In this document: one piece after another, positions 42,919 to 51,148 of the stretch
Layout: each line of letters starts with the position of its first letter
Numbering within the stretch: position 1 is the first letter of the stretch
Notes under the pieces: generated by a model
The model's database searches: none
Told to the model about the DNA's origin: nothing
Seen by the model: only the letters and a program-made list of their open reading frames with translations
Translations under genes and position numbers: made by a program
Assembly (NCBI RefSeq): GCF_019492185.1
Contig: NZ_JAICCF010000003.1
Span: 744,001 to 808,000 of the forward strand
Direction: 5' to 3'
Source of the DNA: Chitinophaga rhizophila
GTDB taxonomy: Bacteria > Bacteroidota > Bacteroidia > Chitinophagales > Chitinophagaceae
Length of the DNA: 64,000 nt

Positions 42919-42991
42919 GCCAATCTAGCTCAGCAGGTAGAGCAACAGTTTCGTAAATTGTAGGTCGTGGGTTCGACTCCCATGATTGGCT
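42919..42991 (+). tRNA. tRNA-Thr (anticodon CGT)
   Basis: A complete cloverleaf can be drawn: acceptor GCCAATC with GATTGGC, D arm GCTC/GAGC, anticodon stem ACAGT/ATTGT with loop TTCGTAA, and T arm GTGGG/CCCAT with TTCGACT. The anticodon is CGT, reading ACG threonine codons. There is no encoded CCA. A strong terminator hairpin follows 20 bases later. Confidence 0.92.
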
Positions 42992-43010
42992 CTGTAGCAA
43001 AAGAACGTAG

Positions 43011-43037
43011 CCACCGGTGATTCACCGGTGGTTTTTT
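43011..43037 (+). terminator. terminator after tRNA-Thr
   Basis: CCACCGGT (43011-43018) pairs with ACCGGTGG (43024-43031) and is followed by TTTTTT. Confidence 0.9.
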
Positions 43038-43406
43038 ATGTCCTTAATCCTACTATAACCGGGAATTGGCAGGTCCGGGTTGAATACATTTAAGGGAGGG
43101 CGGCAGGGTAGAGGTAGATGGACGTAGCACCCGGTCTTTGGCGCAGGCGGTATTGCCAGGATATACGGGCGGATGGGGATTAAGAGTAGCTGTAACGCGT
43201 GTATGGTGTTTTATGTAGCCTTTTTCAGCGCAATAATTTCAGGATAATAAGATATTTAAAACTCAATGTTTGTTTTGTATATTTAGTACGAAATTGTTAC
43301 GGCAACAGAAAGTCACCTGCGAACTGTATTGAATGCATTGCCTGTACCCCTTCACCTTAAACAATATCTAATAATCCAATTTCGATAACAACCAAATTAC
43401 AATTGC
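43038..43406. other. intergenic region upstream of the collagen-like gene
   Basis: About 370 bases hold no ORF I can support. The left part is rich in purines; an A/T-rich stretch near 43240-43300 probably holds the promoter and is followed by an untranslated leader of about 100 bases. Confidence 0.5.
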
Positions 43407-44003
43407 ATGAAACGAATGTCTTTCAACATTATCGGCTGCCTGATGCTGGCATTAACGTTACTCACAGTATCCTGTGGTAAAGATGGCGATACTGGTCCGC
43501 AGGGAGAGCAAGGTCCTGCTGGTCCACAAGGTCCCGGAGGCCCCGCTGGTCCTGCTGGTCCGCAAGGTCCTGAAGGTAGTGCCAATGTGATCTATTCTGA
43601 GTGGCTGGATGTAGTTTATGAGGCGGATACTAATCACCTGAGTGGTGGCGGCATTGATACCGTTGGTTATTTCGCTGTCATCGAGGTTCCAAAACTGGAT
43701 CTGAACATGCTGACTAATGGCGAAATCAAGGTTTATTTAAATGGATTCAGTGCAGCTGATCCTACTGTGATACCTTTGCCATATTTCAATGTATACACTG
43801 GTCTTAGCATCAATCCTTCTTTCTATCTGAATACGATTGAGATGTATTCTAATGGCGATATCAGTACTGTTGTGGATAATGCCGGTACTAAATACCAGCA
43901 ATACCGTTATGTATTGATTCCTGGTGGTGAAGAGGCGCGTAAAGCGAAGATTGACTGGAATAACTACGAGCAGGTGAAAACATACCTGGGTTTGAAAGAC
44001 TAG
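43407..44003 (+). CDS. lipoprotein with collagen-like repeats
   Basis: This 198-residue protein has a lipoprotein signal with lipobox TVSC (Cys at 23) followed by about ten Gly-X-Y triplets (residues 29-57, GPQGEQGPAGPQGPGGPAGP and more), then a globular C-terminal domain of about 140 residues. Collagen-like tails form triple helices and often sit on the cell surface. The C-terminal domain family is not recognised. A perfect terminator follows. Confidence 0.82.
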   Translation: MKRMSFNIIGCLMLALTLLTVSCGKDGDTGPQGEQGPAGPQGPGGPAGPAGPQGPEGSANVIYSEWLDVVYEADTNHLSGGGIDTVGYFAVIEVPKLDLNMLTNGEIKVYLNGFSAADPTVIPLPYFNVYTGLSINPSFYLNTIEMYSNGDISTVVDNAGTKYQQYRYVLIPGGEEARKAKIDWNNYEQVKTYLGLKD

Positions 44004-44020
44004 AGGCTTTATCAGTTAGA

Positions 44021-44073
44021 TATATAAAAGAGAAAGGCGTTTGGACATCCCAAACGCCTTTCTCTTTTATATA
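44021..44073. terminator. bidirectional terminator between the collagen-like gene and obg
   Basis: A 24-base perfect stem (44021-44044 with 44050-44073, five-base loop) carries A/T-rich ends. It serves both convergent genes. Confidence 0.9.
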
Positions 44074-44090
44074 GCTAACACCTTATTGGG

Positions 44091-45158
44091 TTAAGCTTCT
44101 TCTTCCGCTTCATCGTCTTCGTCATCGTCCTCTTCTTCCTGCTGCGGTCCACGCACCTGTTGCGTATCGCTGTTCAGCGCCTGCCACAACATGTCTTTGA
44201 GTTCTGACAGTCCTTGCTGGGTAACGGAGGAGATGAACACATGTGGCACATCTTCAGGCAGTTCTTCTGCGATGGCTTCTTTCAGTTCATCGTCCAGCAT
44301 GTCGCTTTTACTGATAGCGAGGAGGAACTGTTTATCCAGCAGTTCGGGATTATATTGCTCCAGTTCATTAACCAGGACGTCAAAATCTTTGCGGTGGTCA
44401 TCGCTATCTGCAGGAATGAGGAATAGCAGAACGGAGTTCCTTTCAATGTGACGCAGGAAACGGTGTCCGAGACCTTTACCTTCGTGAGCGCCCTCGATGA
44501 TACCTGGCAGATCGGCAATAGCAAAAGAGCGATCGTTACGGTAAGGTACCATACCCAGGTTAGGAGTGAGGGTGGTAAAGGCGTAATCGGCAATTTTTGG
44601 TCTGGCAGCGGTAATGGTAGAGAGCAGGGTAGATTTACCTGCATTTGGGAAGCCTACTAATCCTACGTCGGCTAATATCTTCAGTTCCAGTACTTTCCAG
44701 CCTTCGATGCTAGGCATACCTGGTTGGGCGTATTCCGGGGCCTGATTAGTGGCTGATTTAAAATAACTGTTACCGCGGCCACCTTGTCCGCCGGGGATCC
44801 ATATGACTTCTTCCCCATGATGGAGGATTTCTGCCTCAAGGTCTCCCGTTTCTTCATCGAAAGCCTGGGTACCCAGGGGTACTTCGATAATAACGTCTTC
44901 ACCGTTTTTACCGGTACTGTTATTGTCGCGACCGTTGCCGCCATCTTCTGCCACTACGTTTTTGTACCAGCGTAAGTGCAGTAGGGTCCATAGCTGGGAG
45001 TTACCTCTCAGGATGATATGACCGCCACGGCCGCCGTCTCCACCATCGGGTCCGGCTTCCGGGTTATATTTAGTACGCATGAAGTGTGAACTACCTGCGC
45101 CTCCCTTACCGGATTTGGCGAAGATCCTTATGTAATCAACAAAGTTGCCTCTTTCCAA
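44091..45158 (-). CDS. obg: GTPase Obg (CgtA)
   Basis: This protein (355 residues from the TTG at 45158) has the glycine-rich Obg fold (YIRIFAKSGKGGAGSSHF) and a G domain with G1 GFPNAGKST near 167, G3 DLPGIIEGAHEGKG near 213 and an acidic C-terminal tail. Obg helps late 50S ribosome assembly. No ATG opens the frame; TTG at 45158 gives the family N-terminus (LERGNFVDY). A GTG at 45242 would add 28 residues that do not fit. Confidence 0.92.
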   Translation of the reverse strand: MERGNFVDYIRIFAKSGKGGAGSSHFMRTKYNPEAGPDGGDGGRGGHIILRGNSQLWTLLHLRWYKNVVAEDGGNGRDNNSTGKNGEDVIIEVPLGTQAFDEETGDLEAEILHHGEEVIWIPGGQGGRGNSYFKSATNQAPEYAQPGMPSIEGWKVLELKILADVGLVGFPNAGKSTLLSTITAARPKIADYAFTTLTPNLGMVPYRNDRSFAIADLPGIIEGAHEGKGLGHRFLRHIERNSVLLFLIPADSDDHRKDFDVLVNELEQYNPELLDKQFLLAISKSDMLDDELKEAIAEELPEDVPHVFISSVTQQGLSELKDMLWQALNSDTQQVRGPQQEEEDDDEDDEAEEEA

Positions 45159-45214
45159 AGTATATAATTTATGCTTAATGTAACGCAGTTCCAGGAGGAC
45201 GGCGTTAAATACAA

Positions 45215-45290
45215 AAACGCAAAGATCGTTAAGTTCAGCCACTTTAACACGTATAACGCGTTAAAATGCTTACTTACAATCTTTGCGTTT
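45215..45290. repeat. 12-base inverted repeat between obg and adk
   Basis: AAACGCAAAGAT (45215-45226) is matched by ATCTTTGCGTTT (45279-45290), 52 bases apart, flanking the upstream part of obg. It could be a protein binding site or an RNA stem in the obg leader. Confidence 0.5.
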
Positions 45291-45312
45291 GAGAATATGT
45301 AGACCGGGAGGG

Positions 45313-45900
45313 TTAAACTTTTTCCTCTACCAGGCTTTCTATTTCTTTGCTGAGGCGCTCAAAAATCTCATCTACAGAGCCTTCACCCTTGATCTTTTTG
45401 AACTTACCGTATTTGGCATAATGATCAGCTACAGGGGCTGTCTTATTGTGGTATTCTACAATACGGGCTCTGATTACCTCTTCGTTGGCATCATCGCTAC
45501 GACCAGAGGTGATACCTCTGTTCAACAGACGTGCAATTAACTCATCTTCAGGAACTTCCAGAGCCAGCACATTAGAAATAGCTGTCTTTTTCAGAGCCAG
45601 CAGTTTGTCCAGTGCCTCTGCCTGTGCGGTAGTACGAGGAAATCCGTCGAAAATAAAACCTCTTGCTTCTGGATTGGCATCCAGTTTGGAGCTGATCATG
45701 CCAATTACAACCTCGTCCGGAACCAGTATACCCTGGTCCATCACTTTCTTGGCTTCCAGGCCTAGTGGTGTTTTCGCTTCAATCTCGCTACGCAGCAGAT
45801 CGCCGGTGGACAGGTGAAGAAGCCCGAATTTTTTAATCAGGTTAGCACTCTGAGTGCCCTTACCGCTACCGGGAGGGCCAAATAAAATGATATTGACCAT
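45313..45900 (-). CDS. adk: adenylate kinase
   Basis: This 195-residue enzyme interconverts ATP plus AMP and two ADP. It has the P-loop FGPPGSGKGTQS at residue 7, the AMP-binding STGDLLRSEI stretch and FIFDGFPRTTAQAEAL near 82. The zinc-binding LID insertion is absent, so this is the short form. An exact TATATTTG promoter element lies 27 bases upstream. adk and obg are adjacent on the same strand, with a 154-base gap. Confidence 0.95.
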   Translation of the reverse strand: MVNIILFGPPGSGKGTQSANLIKKFGLLHLSTGDLLRSEIEAKTPLGLEAKKVMDQGILVPDEVVIGMISSKLDANPEARGFIFDGFPRTTAQAEALDKLLALKKTAISNVLALEVPEDELIARLLNRGITSGRSDDANEEVIRARIVEYHNKTAPVADHYAKYGKFKKIKGEGSVDEIFERLSKEIESLVEEKV

Positions 45901-45927
45901 GTTTTAAAGAATACTTTAGCAAGACTG

Positions 45928-45935
45928 CAAATATA
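45928..45935 (-). promoter_or_regulatory. -7 promoter element of adk
   Basis: TATATTTG on the minus strand is an exact TAnnTTTG match, 27 bases before the ATG. Confidence 0.55.
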
Positions 45936-46253
45936 GCAAACAATTGAATGTATTGGTAACTAAAATTGCAATTGCTTGAATAATGTAAAATATTTAAGAA
46001 ATTTCCTAGATATGTTTTAATGATTTGCTGTAAATAATGGATTATTTTTAAGAAGTTCATGCCTGATGCAAAGTAGTCAAGGATGTGCTTTACAAGCTTT
46101 CATATCATATCACAGGATAACTCAAATATAAACATTTCTACTGCCGGAAGATTGCCGGGATGTGAAATTATCGAGTAAAAAATTAAAAGCTGTTCAAACA
46201 TTAAATGTTTAATCCGTAGTGGAAGAAGTCATGCGCTATGGAGTAATAATTCG
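45936..46253. other. intergenic region upstream of the NagZ-beta-lactamase gene
   Basis: This A/T-rich region of about 320 bases has no supportable ORF. Its right end holds the promoter element next to the start at 46266. Confidence 0.5.
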
Positions 46254-46261
46254 TAAGTTTA
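46254..46261 (+). promoter_or_regulatory. promoter element next to the NagZ-beta-lactamase start
   Basis: TAAGTTTA (near TAnnTTTG) ends four bases before the first ATG at 46266. The same TAAGTTTAG word occurs upstream of the patatin-like gene. Confidence 0.4.
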
Positions 46262-46265
46262 GTTG

Positions 46266-49200
46266 ATGATGATGAAGCAATTAACGATTTTAGGTCTCTC
46301 TTTTTTGTGTCTGGGTGGGAGTGTGCTAATGGCTATTCCGGATAAAGGCCCTGGACCCCGGCCACCAAAACAGCAAGCGCCGCAGGAAGTAAAGGAACAC
46401 CTCAGTGCAGGTAAAAAGGTTAAGTTCAGACAGCAGGATACTGCGTCACATTGGGTGGACAGTGTCTTTGAATCGCTGGATGACAATGAAAGAATTGCCC
46501 AGCTGATTATGATCAGGGCACACTCTAACCTGGGTGCCGATCATATTAGAAAAGTTGTTAAAGATATCAGGGATAATAAAGTCGGAGGACTGATCTTCTT
46601 CCAGGGAGGACCTGTACGTCAGGCAAATCTGACCAATTACTATCAATCTATCTCCAAGACACCCCTTATGATCGCCATAGATGGTGAATGGGGGCTGGGT
46701 ATGCGATTGGATAGTATCACCTCGCTGCCCCGTAACCTGATGCTGGGCGCTGTACAGGATAGCAGCCTGGCCTACGAGTACGGCAAACATCTCGCTATGC
46801 AATGCCGTCGGTTAGGTATACATGTTGACTATGCACCCGATATGGATGTGAACAACAATCCGAATAACCCGGTTATCAATGACCGCTCCTTTGGTCAGGA
46901 TAAATACCAAGTAGCACGGTTGGGCGTTCAGGTCATCAAAGGTATGCAGGATCAGAATGTGATGGCAGTAGCTAAACACTTCCCTGGCCATGGCGACACT
47001 GATGTCGATTCTCACTACGATATGCCGGTAATCCGTAAGACCAGGGCACAGCTGGACTCGCTGGAGCTATATCCCTTCCGGAAGGCAATTGAAGCAGGTG
47101 TACAGAGTATTATGATGGCCCATCTGTACATTCCGGCCCTGGATAGTACTCCTAATACGCCCACATCTATTTCCCGCAAGGCAATCACAGATTTTCTGAA
47201 AGGGGAGCTGGGCTATAAAGGCATTGTTATTACAGATGCATTGGAAATGAAAGGAATTGCCAAGTTCTATACCGGAGGCGAGGAGGCTGCCCGGTCCCTG
47301 CTGGCAGGTAATGATATGATGATGCTGCCTTCTACAGCTTCAGGTAGTATTGAAGCCATAAAGCGTGCTATCAAAAGAGGCGATATCACATGGGATGAGG
47401 TTAACGCCCGGGTAAAGAAAGTATTACTGGCCAAGTACAAACTGGGACTGAATAAGCCACAGTTCATAGATGTGAATAACCTGACTGCCGATCTGAATGC
47501 AGGAACGGACTCACTGACCAGACGTATTGCACAGCAGGCTATAACCCTCATAAAAAACGATAATAATCTTATTCCTTTCACGCGATATACCCCTGGAAAA
47601 GTAGCGGTAATTGCAGTAGGTGCAGATGTGAACAATGCATTTGTACAGACAGTAAAATCGCTGCGTCCTGATGTTAACAGCTTCATCTTCACTGCTCGAC
47701 AGGCAGAAACACAGGTGCCGCAGGTAGTAGAGCGTTTGAAGAAAGACTATCAGGCAGTGATCATCAGTTTGCACAACTACAGTAGGCGCCCTGCCAGAAA
47801 CTTTAATATCAGCTCGGCTGAGCGCCTGCTGATCCAGCAGCTGCAACAGGAGATGCCTTCTGCCACGGTAGTATTCGGTAACCCGTATGCAATCCAGTAT
47901 TTCTGCGATGGCCCGACTATTCTTGCTGCTTACGAAGACGATGAAATCACACAGCGTACTGCTGCCTCCATACTATTTGGCCAGATGCCGGCTAAGGGTA
48001 AACTGCCAGTTACAGTATGTACAAGTTTCCCATATGGAACAGGCATTGTATCCACTCCGCCGCCGCCGGTTGAGGTAGTAAAGGAAGCGCTTCAGCATGT
48101 AAAACCGGAGTCTGTAGGAATGAACAGTCAGACGTTGCGGAAGATAGACGTACTTGCTAACGAGATGATCAGGAAAGGTGCTGCTCCGGGCTGTCAGATA
48201 TTAGCCATGAAAGATGGTAAGATTGTTTATGATAAGACATTCGGGTATTTCGATTACAGCAAACGTGAGCCGGTTACATCCAGTGCGGTATATGACCTGG
48301 CTTCAGTAACGAAGATATGTGCTACTACAGTTGCCATCATGCGCCTGTATGATGAAGGGAAACTAAGCCTCGACGCTAAACTGGGGGATTATCTTCCCTG
48401 GGTAAAAGGTACAAACAAAGAAGGATTAAAGATCCGCGACATTCTGCTGCATCAGGCAGGGCTGGTGGCCTTCATACCCTTCTACAGGGATGTGGTTGAT
48501 GCAAAGGGATTTGCTGACACAGCGCTCTTCCATGCTTATGCAGACTCCGTTTATTCTGTGAGAGTAGCAGAGCACCTCTATATGAAATCCTGCTATGTGG
48601 ACACGATGTATATGCGTATACTGGAAAGTACGCTGAAGCCTCAGCAGGGGTATGTATATAGTGATAATGACTTTATCTTCCTGGGTAAAATTGTGGAGCA
48701 GCTTAGTGGTAAGAAACTGAACCGCTATGTAAGAGAAACATTCTATGAACCATTGGGGATGACCACTACCAGGTTTCGCCCAAGAGAGCATTTCCAGCTA
48801 TCGCAGCTGGCTCCGACAGAGCATGAACCCATCTTCCGCCGTCAGTGGATAAGAGGGGATGTACACGACCCCGGAGCAGCGATGTTTGGCGGCGTGGCCG
48901 GTCATGCTGGATTATTCTCCAATGCAGAGGATCTGGCTATCCTGATGCAGATGTTACTGAATGGCGGGACATTTGGCGGCAAAGAGTATATCAAAGCAGA
49001 AACCTTACGGTTATTCACCGCTAATAACAGTAATATCAGCCGTCGCGGACTTGGATTTGATAAGCCAGAAAAGACCAATAGCAAAAGAGGAGAAGGATAT
49101 CCGGCGAAAAGTGCTTCACAGGCCACCTATGGTCATACTGGCTTTACGGGTACCTGTGCATGGGTAGATCCACAATCGCAGCTTGTATATATCTTTCTGA

Positions 49201-49307
49201 GCAACAGGGTATGTCCTGCAGGAGGAGAGAATAAGAAGCTGATTACACAGCACGTAAGGGAAAATATTATGGAAGTGCTGTATGAAGCGATGGGAGATAG
49301 GAAATAG
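46266..49307 (+). CDS. fusion of GH3 beta-N-acetylglucosaminidase (NagZ-like) and class C beta-lactamase-like serine hydrolase
   Basis: The product is about 1013 residues with a signal peptide. Residues 55-400 form a GH3 domain with the NagZ signature KHFPGHGDTDVDSH (near 235), whose His/Asp pair is the NagZ acid/base. Residues 415-600 are a GH3 C-terminal-like sandwich. Residues 610-1013 are a beta-lactamase/penicillin-binding fold with the SxxK motif SVTK (near 687) and YVYSDNDF near 800. It should remove GlcNAc from peptidoglycan and possibly cut its peptides. Three start ATGs in a row (46266-46274) are equivalent. Confidence 0.88.
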   Translation: MMMKQLTILGLSFLCLGGSVLMAIPDKGPGPRPPKQQAPQEVKEHLSAGKKVKFRQQDTASHWVDSVFESLDDNERIAQLIMIRAHSNLGADHIRKVVKDIRDNKVGGLIFFQGGPVRQANLTNYYQSISKTPLMIAIDGEWGLGMRLDSITSLPRNLMLGAVQDSSLAYEYGKHLAMQCRRLGIHVDYAPDMDVNNNPNNPVINDRSFGQDKYQVARLGVQVIKGMQDQNVMAVAKHFPGHGDTDVDSHYDMPVIRKTRAQLDSLELYPFRKAIEAGVQSIMMAHLYIPALDSTPNTPTSISRKAITDFLKGELGYKGIVITDALEMKGIAKFYTGGEEAARSLLAGNDMMMLPSTASGSIEAIKRAIKRGDITWDEVNARVKKVLLAKYKLGLNKPQFIDVNNLTADLNAGTDSLTRRIAQQAITLIKNDNNLIPFTRYTPGKVAVIAVGADVNNAFVQTVKSLRPDVNSFIFTARQAETQVPQVVERLKKDYQAVIISLHNYSRRPARNFNISSAERLLIQQLQQEMPSATVVFGNPYAIQYFCDGPTILAAYEDDEITQRTAASILFGQMPAKGKLPVTVCTSFPYGTGIVSTPPPPVEVVKEALQHVKPESVGMNSQTLRKIDVLANEMIRKGAAPGCQILAMKDGKIVYDKTFGYFDYSKREPVTSSAVYDLASVTKICATTVAIMRLYDEGKLSLDAKLGDYLPWVKGTNKEGLKIRDILLHQAGLVAFIPFYRDVVDAKGFADTALFHAYADSVYSVRVAEHLYMKSCYVDTMYMRILESTLKPQQGYVYSDNDFIFLGKIVEQLSGKKLNRYVRETFYEPLGMTTTRFRPREHFQLSQLAPTEHEPIFRRQWIRGDVHDPGAAMFGGVAGHAGLFSNAEDLAILMQMLLNGGTFGGKEYIKAETLRLFTANNSNISRRGLGFDKPEKTNSKRGEGYPAKSASQATYGHTGFTGTCAWVDPQSQLVYIFLSNRVCPAGGENKKLITQHVRENIMEVLYEAMGDRK

Positions 49308-49332
49308 GTATAGGAAAACAGGATAATTAGGC

Positions 49333-49388
49333 AATAGTGCCAGATGAAGTATGCCTTAGTGGCCATTCATCCGGCACTATTTTTTTTA
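49333..49388. terminator. terminator between convergent genes
   Basis: AATAGTGCC...GATGAA pairs with TTCATC...GGCACTATT (one A-C mismatch), followed on the plus strand by a run of T. Confidence 0.8.
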
Positions 49389-49403
49389 TAATAAGTCCAA
49401 TAT

Positions 49404-49829
49404 CTATTGCACGGATACTGTTCTGTTGATGCTTGTTTCTGTTTTGATGTTAACTACCTTCTCTGCCAGTCTGTTACGGCCTTTTCTGATCTCGAAAGTA
49501 TATGCCCCGTCCTGTAGTTCCTGCATGTTGAACTTAGCAACATAGAGCATGGTTACAGGCAGAGATTCCTGGTGCAGGGTATAATTGTTTGCATCTTTTA
49601 TGCAAAGCGTTACTTTTTCAGTGCCTGGGTTTTCAACGGTGATCTTGAAGATCAGCGCTTCTGTTTCAACCTGAGCTACTTTAAGTCTGAAGGCAGTTAC
49701 CGGGGTTGTGTTTTCGTCGTTACTTACAATGCTGATCTTGTTGTCATTGAATGCATAGGCATTTGCCTGGGCTTTCGCAAAGGATAAGTTCAGGAGGATA
49801 GTTGCTAATAAAAACGCTGTACGTTTCAT
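49404..49829 (-). CDS. small exported beta-rich protein
   Basis: This 141-residue protein has a signal peptide (about residues 1-20, ending AKA) and a beta-strand-rich body with alternating hydrophobic residues (FRLKVAQVETEALIFKITVENPGTEKV). It suggests an immunoglobulin-like fold that may serve as an adaptor or stress-linked surface protein. No family is recognised. The gene has an unusually long upstream leader of roughly 80 bases. Confidence 0.65.
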   Translation of the reverse strand: MKRTAFLLATILLNLSFAKAQANAYAFNDNKISIVSNDENTTPVTAFRLKVAQVETEALIFKITVENPGTEKVTLCIKDANNYTLHQESLPVTMLYVAKFNMQELQDGAYTFEIRKGRNRLAEKVVNIKTETSINRTVSVQ

Positions 49830-50015
49830 ACAAAACTTAGTTTGTTTGTTGTTAGATGATGTTGTCTGTAAGTATTAGCTAATACATAGTTCCTTAATTC
49901 GCCGCAAAGATCGCGGGGTTAGGTTAACTAAAAGTTACGGGTAGGTTAACATAGGATTATGAATCGTTCTCGCCGGTAGGATGACGAATGTCATTCTTAA
50001 TTGTCATTTGATACC

Positions 50016-50023
50016 TAACTTTG
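50016..50023 (+). promoter_or_regulatory. -7 promoter element of ctaA
   Basis: TAACTTTG, an exact TAnnTTTG match, ends nine bases before the ATG at 50033. Confidence 0.5.
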
Positions 50024-50032
50024 CTGGCGTCT

Positions 50033-51085
50033 ATGGAAAAATCGAGATTAAAACAGCAGCGGCCGGTGGCTATCTGGCTATATATAGGGGTGGGAATGCT
50101 TATTGTGCAGGTATTGCTTGGCGGAATTACCCGTCTTACTGGTTCCGGATTGTCCATTACGGAGTGGCAGCCTATCCTTGGCGCTCTGCCTCCGATGAAT
50201 GAAGCTGCCTGGCAGGCGGCTTTTGACAAATACAAAGAAATAGCACAGTTTCAATACATTAATAACCATTTTACCCTCTCTGATTTTAAGGCAATCTATT
50301 TCTGGGAATGGTTCCACAGGGACTGGGCCCGCCTGATGGGGGTGGTGTTCATCATACCATTCATTTACTTTGTTGTAAAGAAGAAGATCGATCGGTCGAT
50401 GATACAGCCGATGATCATCCTTTTCATACTGGGAGGGCTTCAGGGCGCTATTGGCTGGATTATGGTAAAGAGTGGCCTTAATCAGGAAGATCTGTATGTA
50501 AGTCATATCCGGTTATCCATACACTTCATTTCTGCGCTGGTATTGCTGGGTTATGTATTCTGGTTTGCGCTGAAATTAAGTACTCCTAATCGGGAATTGC
50601 TGGCAGTTCCCCGTCTGCGCCGGTTCAATATATGGTTACTGGTCATATTGACCTTGCAGCTGATATATGGCGCTTTTATGGCCGGATTGCACGCGGCGCT
50701 CTCTGCCAACACCTGGCCGGATATCAATGGTATGTGGTGGCCTGTTGGTATGTTCACACAAGGAGGGATATTGACTGACATTACACATAATCCTATCACT
50801 ATTCAGTTTATTCACCGTGGGCTGGCATACATTATCACCATATTGGTTGTGATGTGGTGGTGGAAAGCGGCCGAAGCACGTCCAAACAGCCTGTTGCGTG
50901 CGTTACGTTATCTGCCGTTGGTATTGGTGTTCTTACAGGTTGTATTGGGTGTACTAACACTACTGGGCAGCCGTGTAAAGATTCCTATCATGCAGGCAAT
51001 ACTGCACCAGGGAGTTGGCATGTTGTTATTACTATCCCTTATATGGACATTGTTCCTTAGCAGAAATAAGGCAGTTAGAGAATAA
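50033..51085 (+). CDS. ctaA: heme A synthase CtaA (COX15 type)
   Basis: This 350-residue membrane protein oxidises the C8 methyl of heme O to make heme A for cytochrome oxidase. It has eight hydrophobic segments and four ligand histidines in membrane helices: FHRDWARLMG near 90, SHIRLSIHF near 155, IHRGLAY near 258 and LHQGVGM near 322. The longer COX15-type form is typical of Bacteroidota. The start at 50033 is preferred over the TTG at 50021, which lies in the promoter element. No cytochrome oxidase genes are adjacent. Confidence 0.92.
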   Translation: MEKSRLKQQRPVAIWLYIGVGMLIVQVLLGGITRLTGSGLSITEWQPILGALPPMNEAAWQAAFDKYKEIAQFQYINNHFTLSDFKAIYFWEWFHRDWARLMGVVFIIPFIYFVVKKKIDRSMIQPMIILFILGGLQGAIGWIMVKSGLNQEDLYVSHIRLSIHFISALVLLGYVFWFALKLSTPNRELLAVPRLRRFNIWLLVILTLQLIYGAFMAGLHAALSANTWPDINGMWWPVGMFTQGGILTDITHNPITIQFIHRGLAYIITILVVMWWWKAAEARPNSLLRALRYLPLVLVFLQVVLGVLTLLGSRVKIPIMQAILHQGVGMLLLLSLIWTLFLSRNKAVRE

Positions 51086-51148
51086 GCTCAAATCTGACCA
51101 ATAACATGTTAAAGTTTTTCGTAAGTTTAGCTGCAATAAGCTTAATGG

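Noticed and set aside
43038..43240. Purine-rich stretch as a riboswitch or pseudogene
   Set aside because: I could find no stable stem system or coding-like frame in it.
43397..43585. Minus-strand Pro/Gly-rich ORF opposite the collagen-like gene
   Set aside because: It is the mirror of the Gly-X-Y repeat, which also reads as Gly/Pro triplets on the other strand.
45159..45242. N-terminal extension of Obg from a GTG at 45242
   Set aside because: The 28 extra residues do not fit the Obg family start, and TTG at 45158 gives the normal N-terminus.
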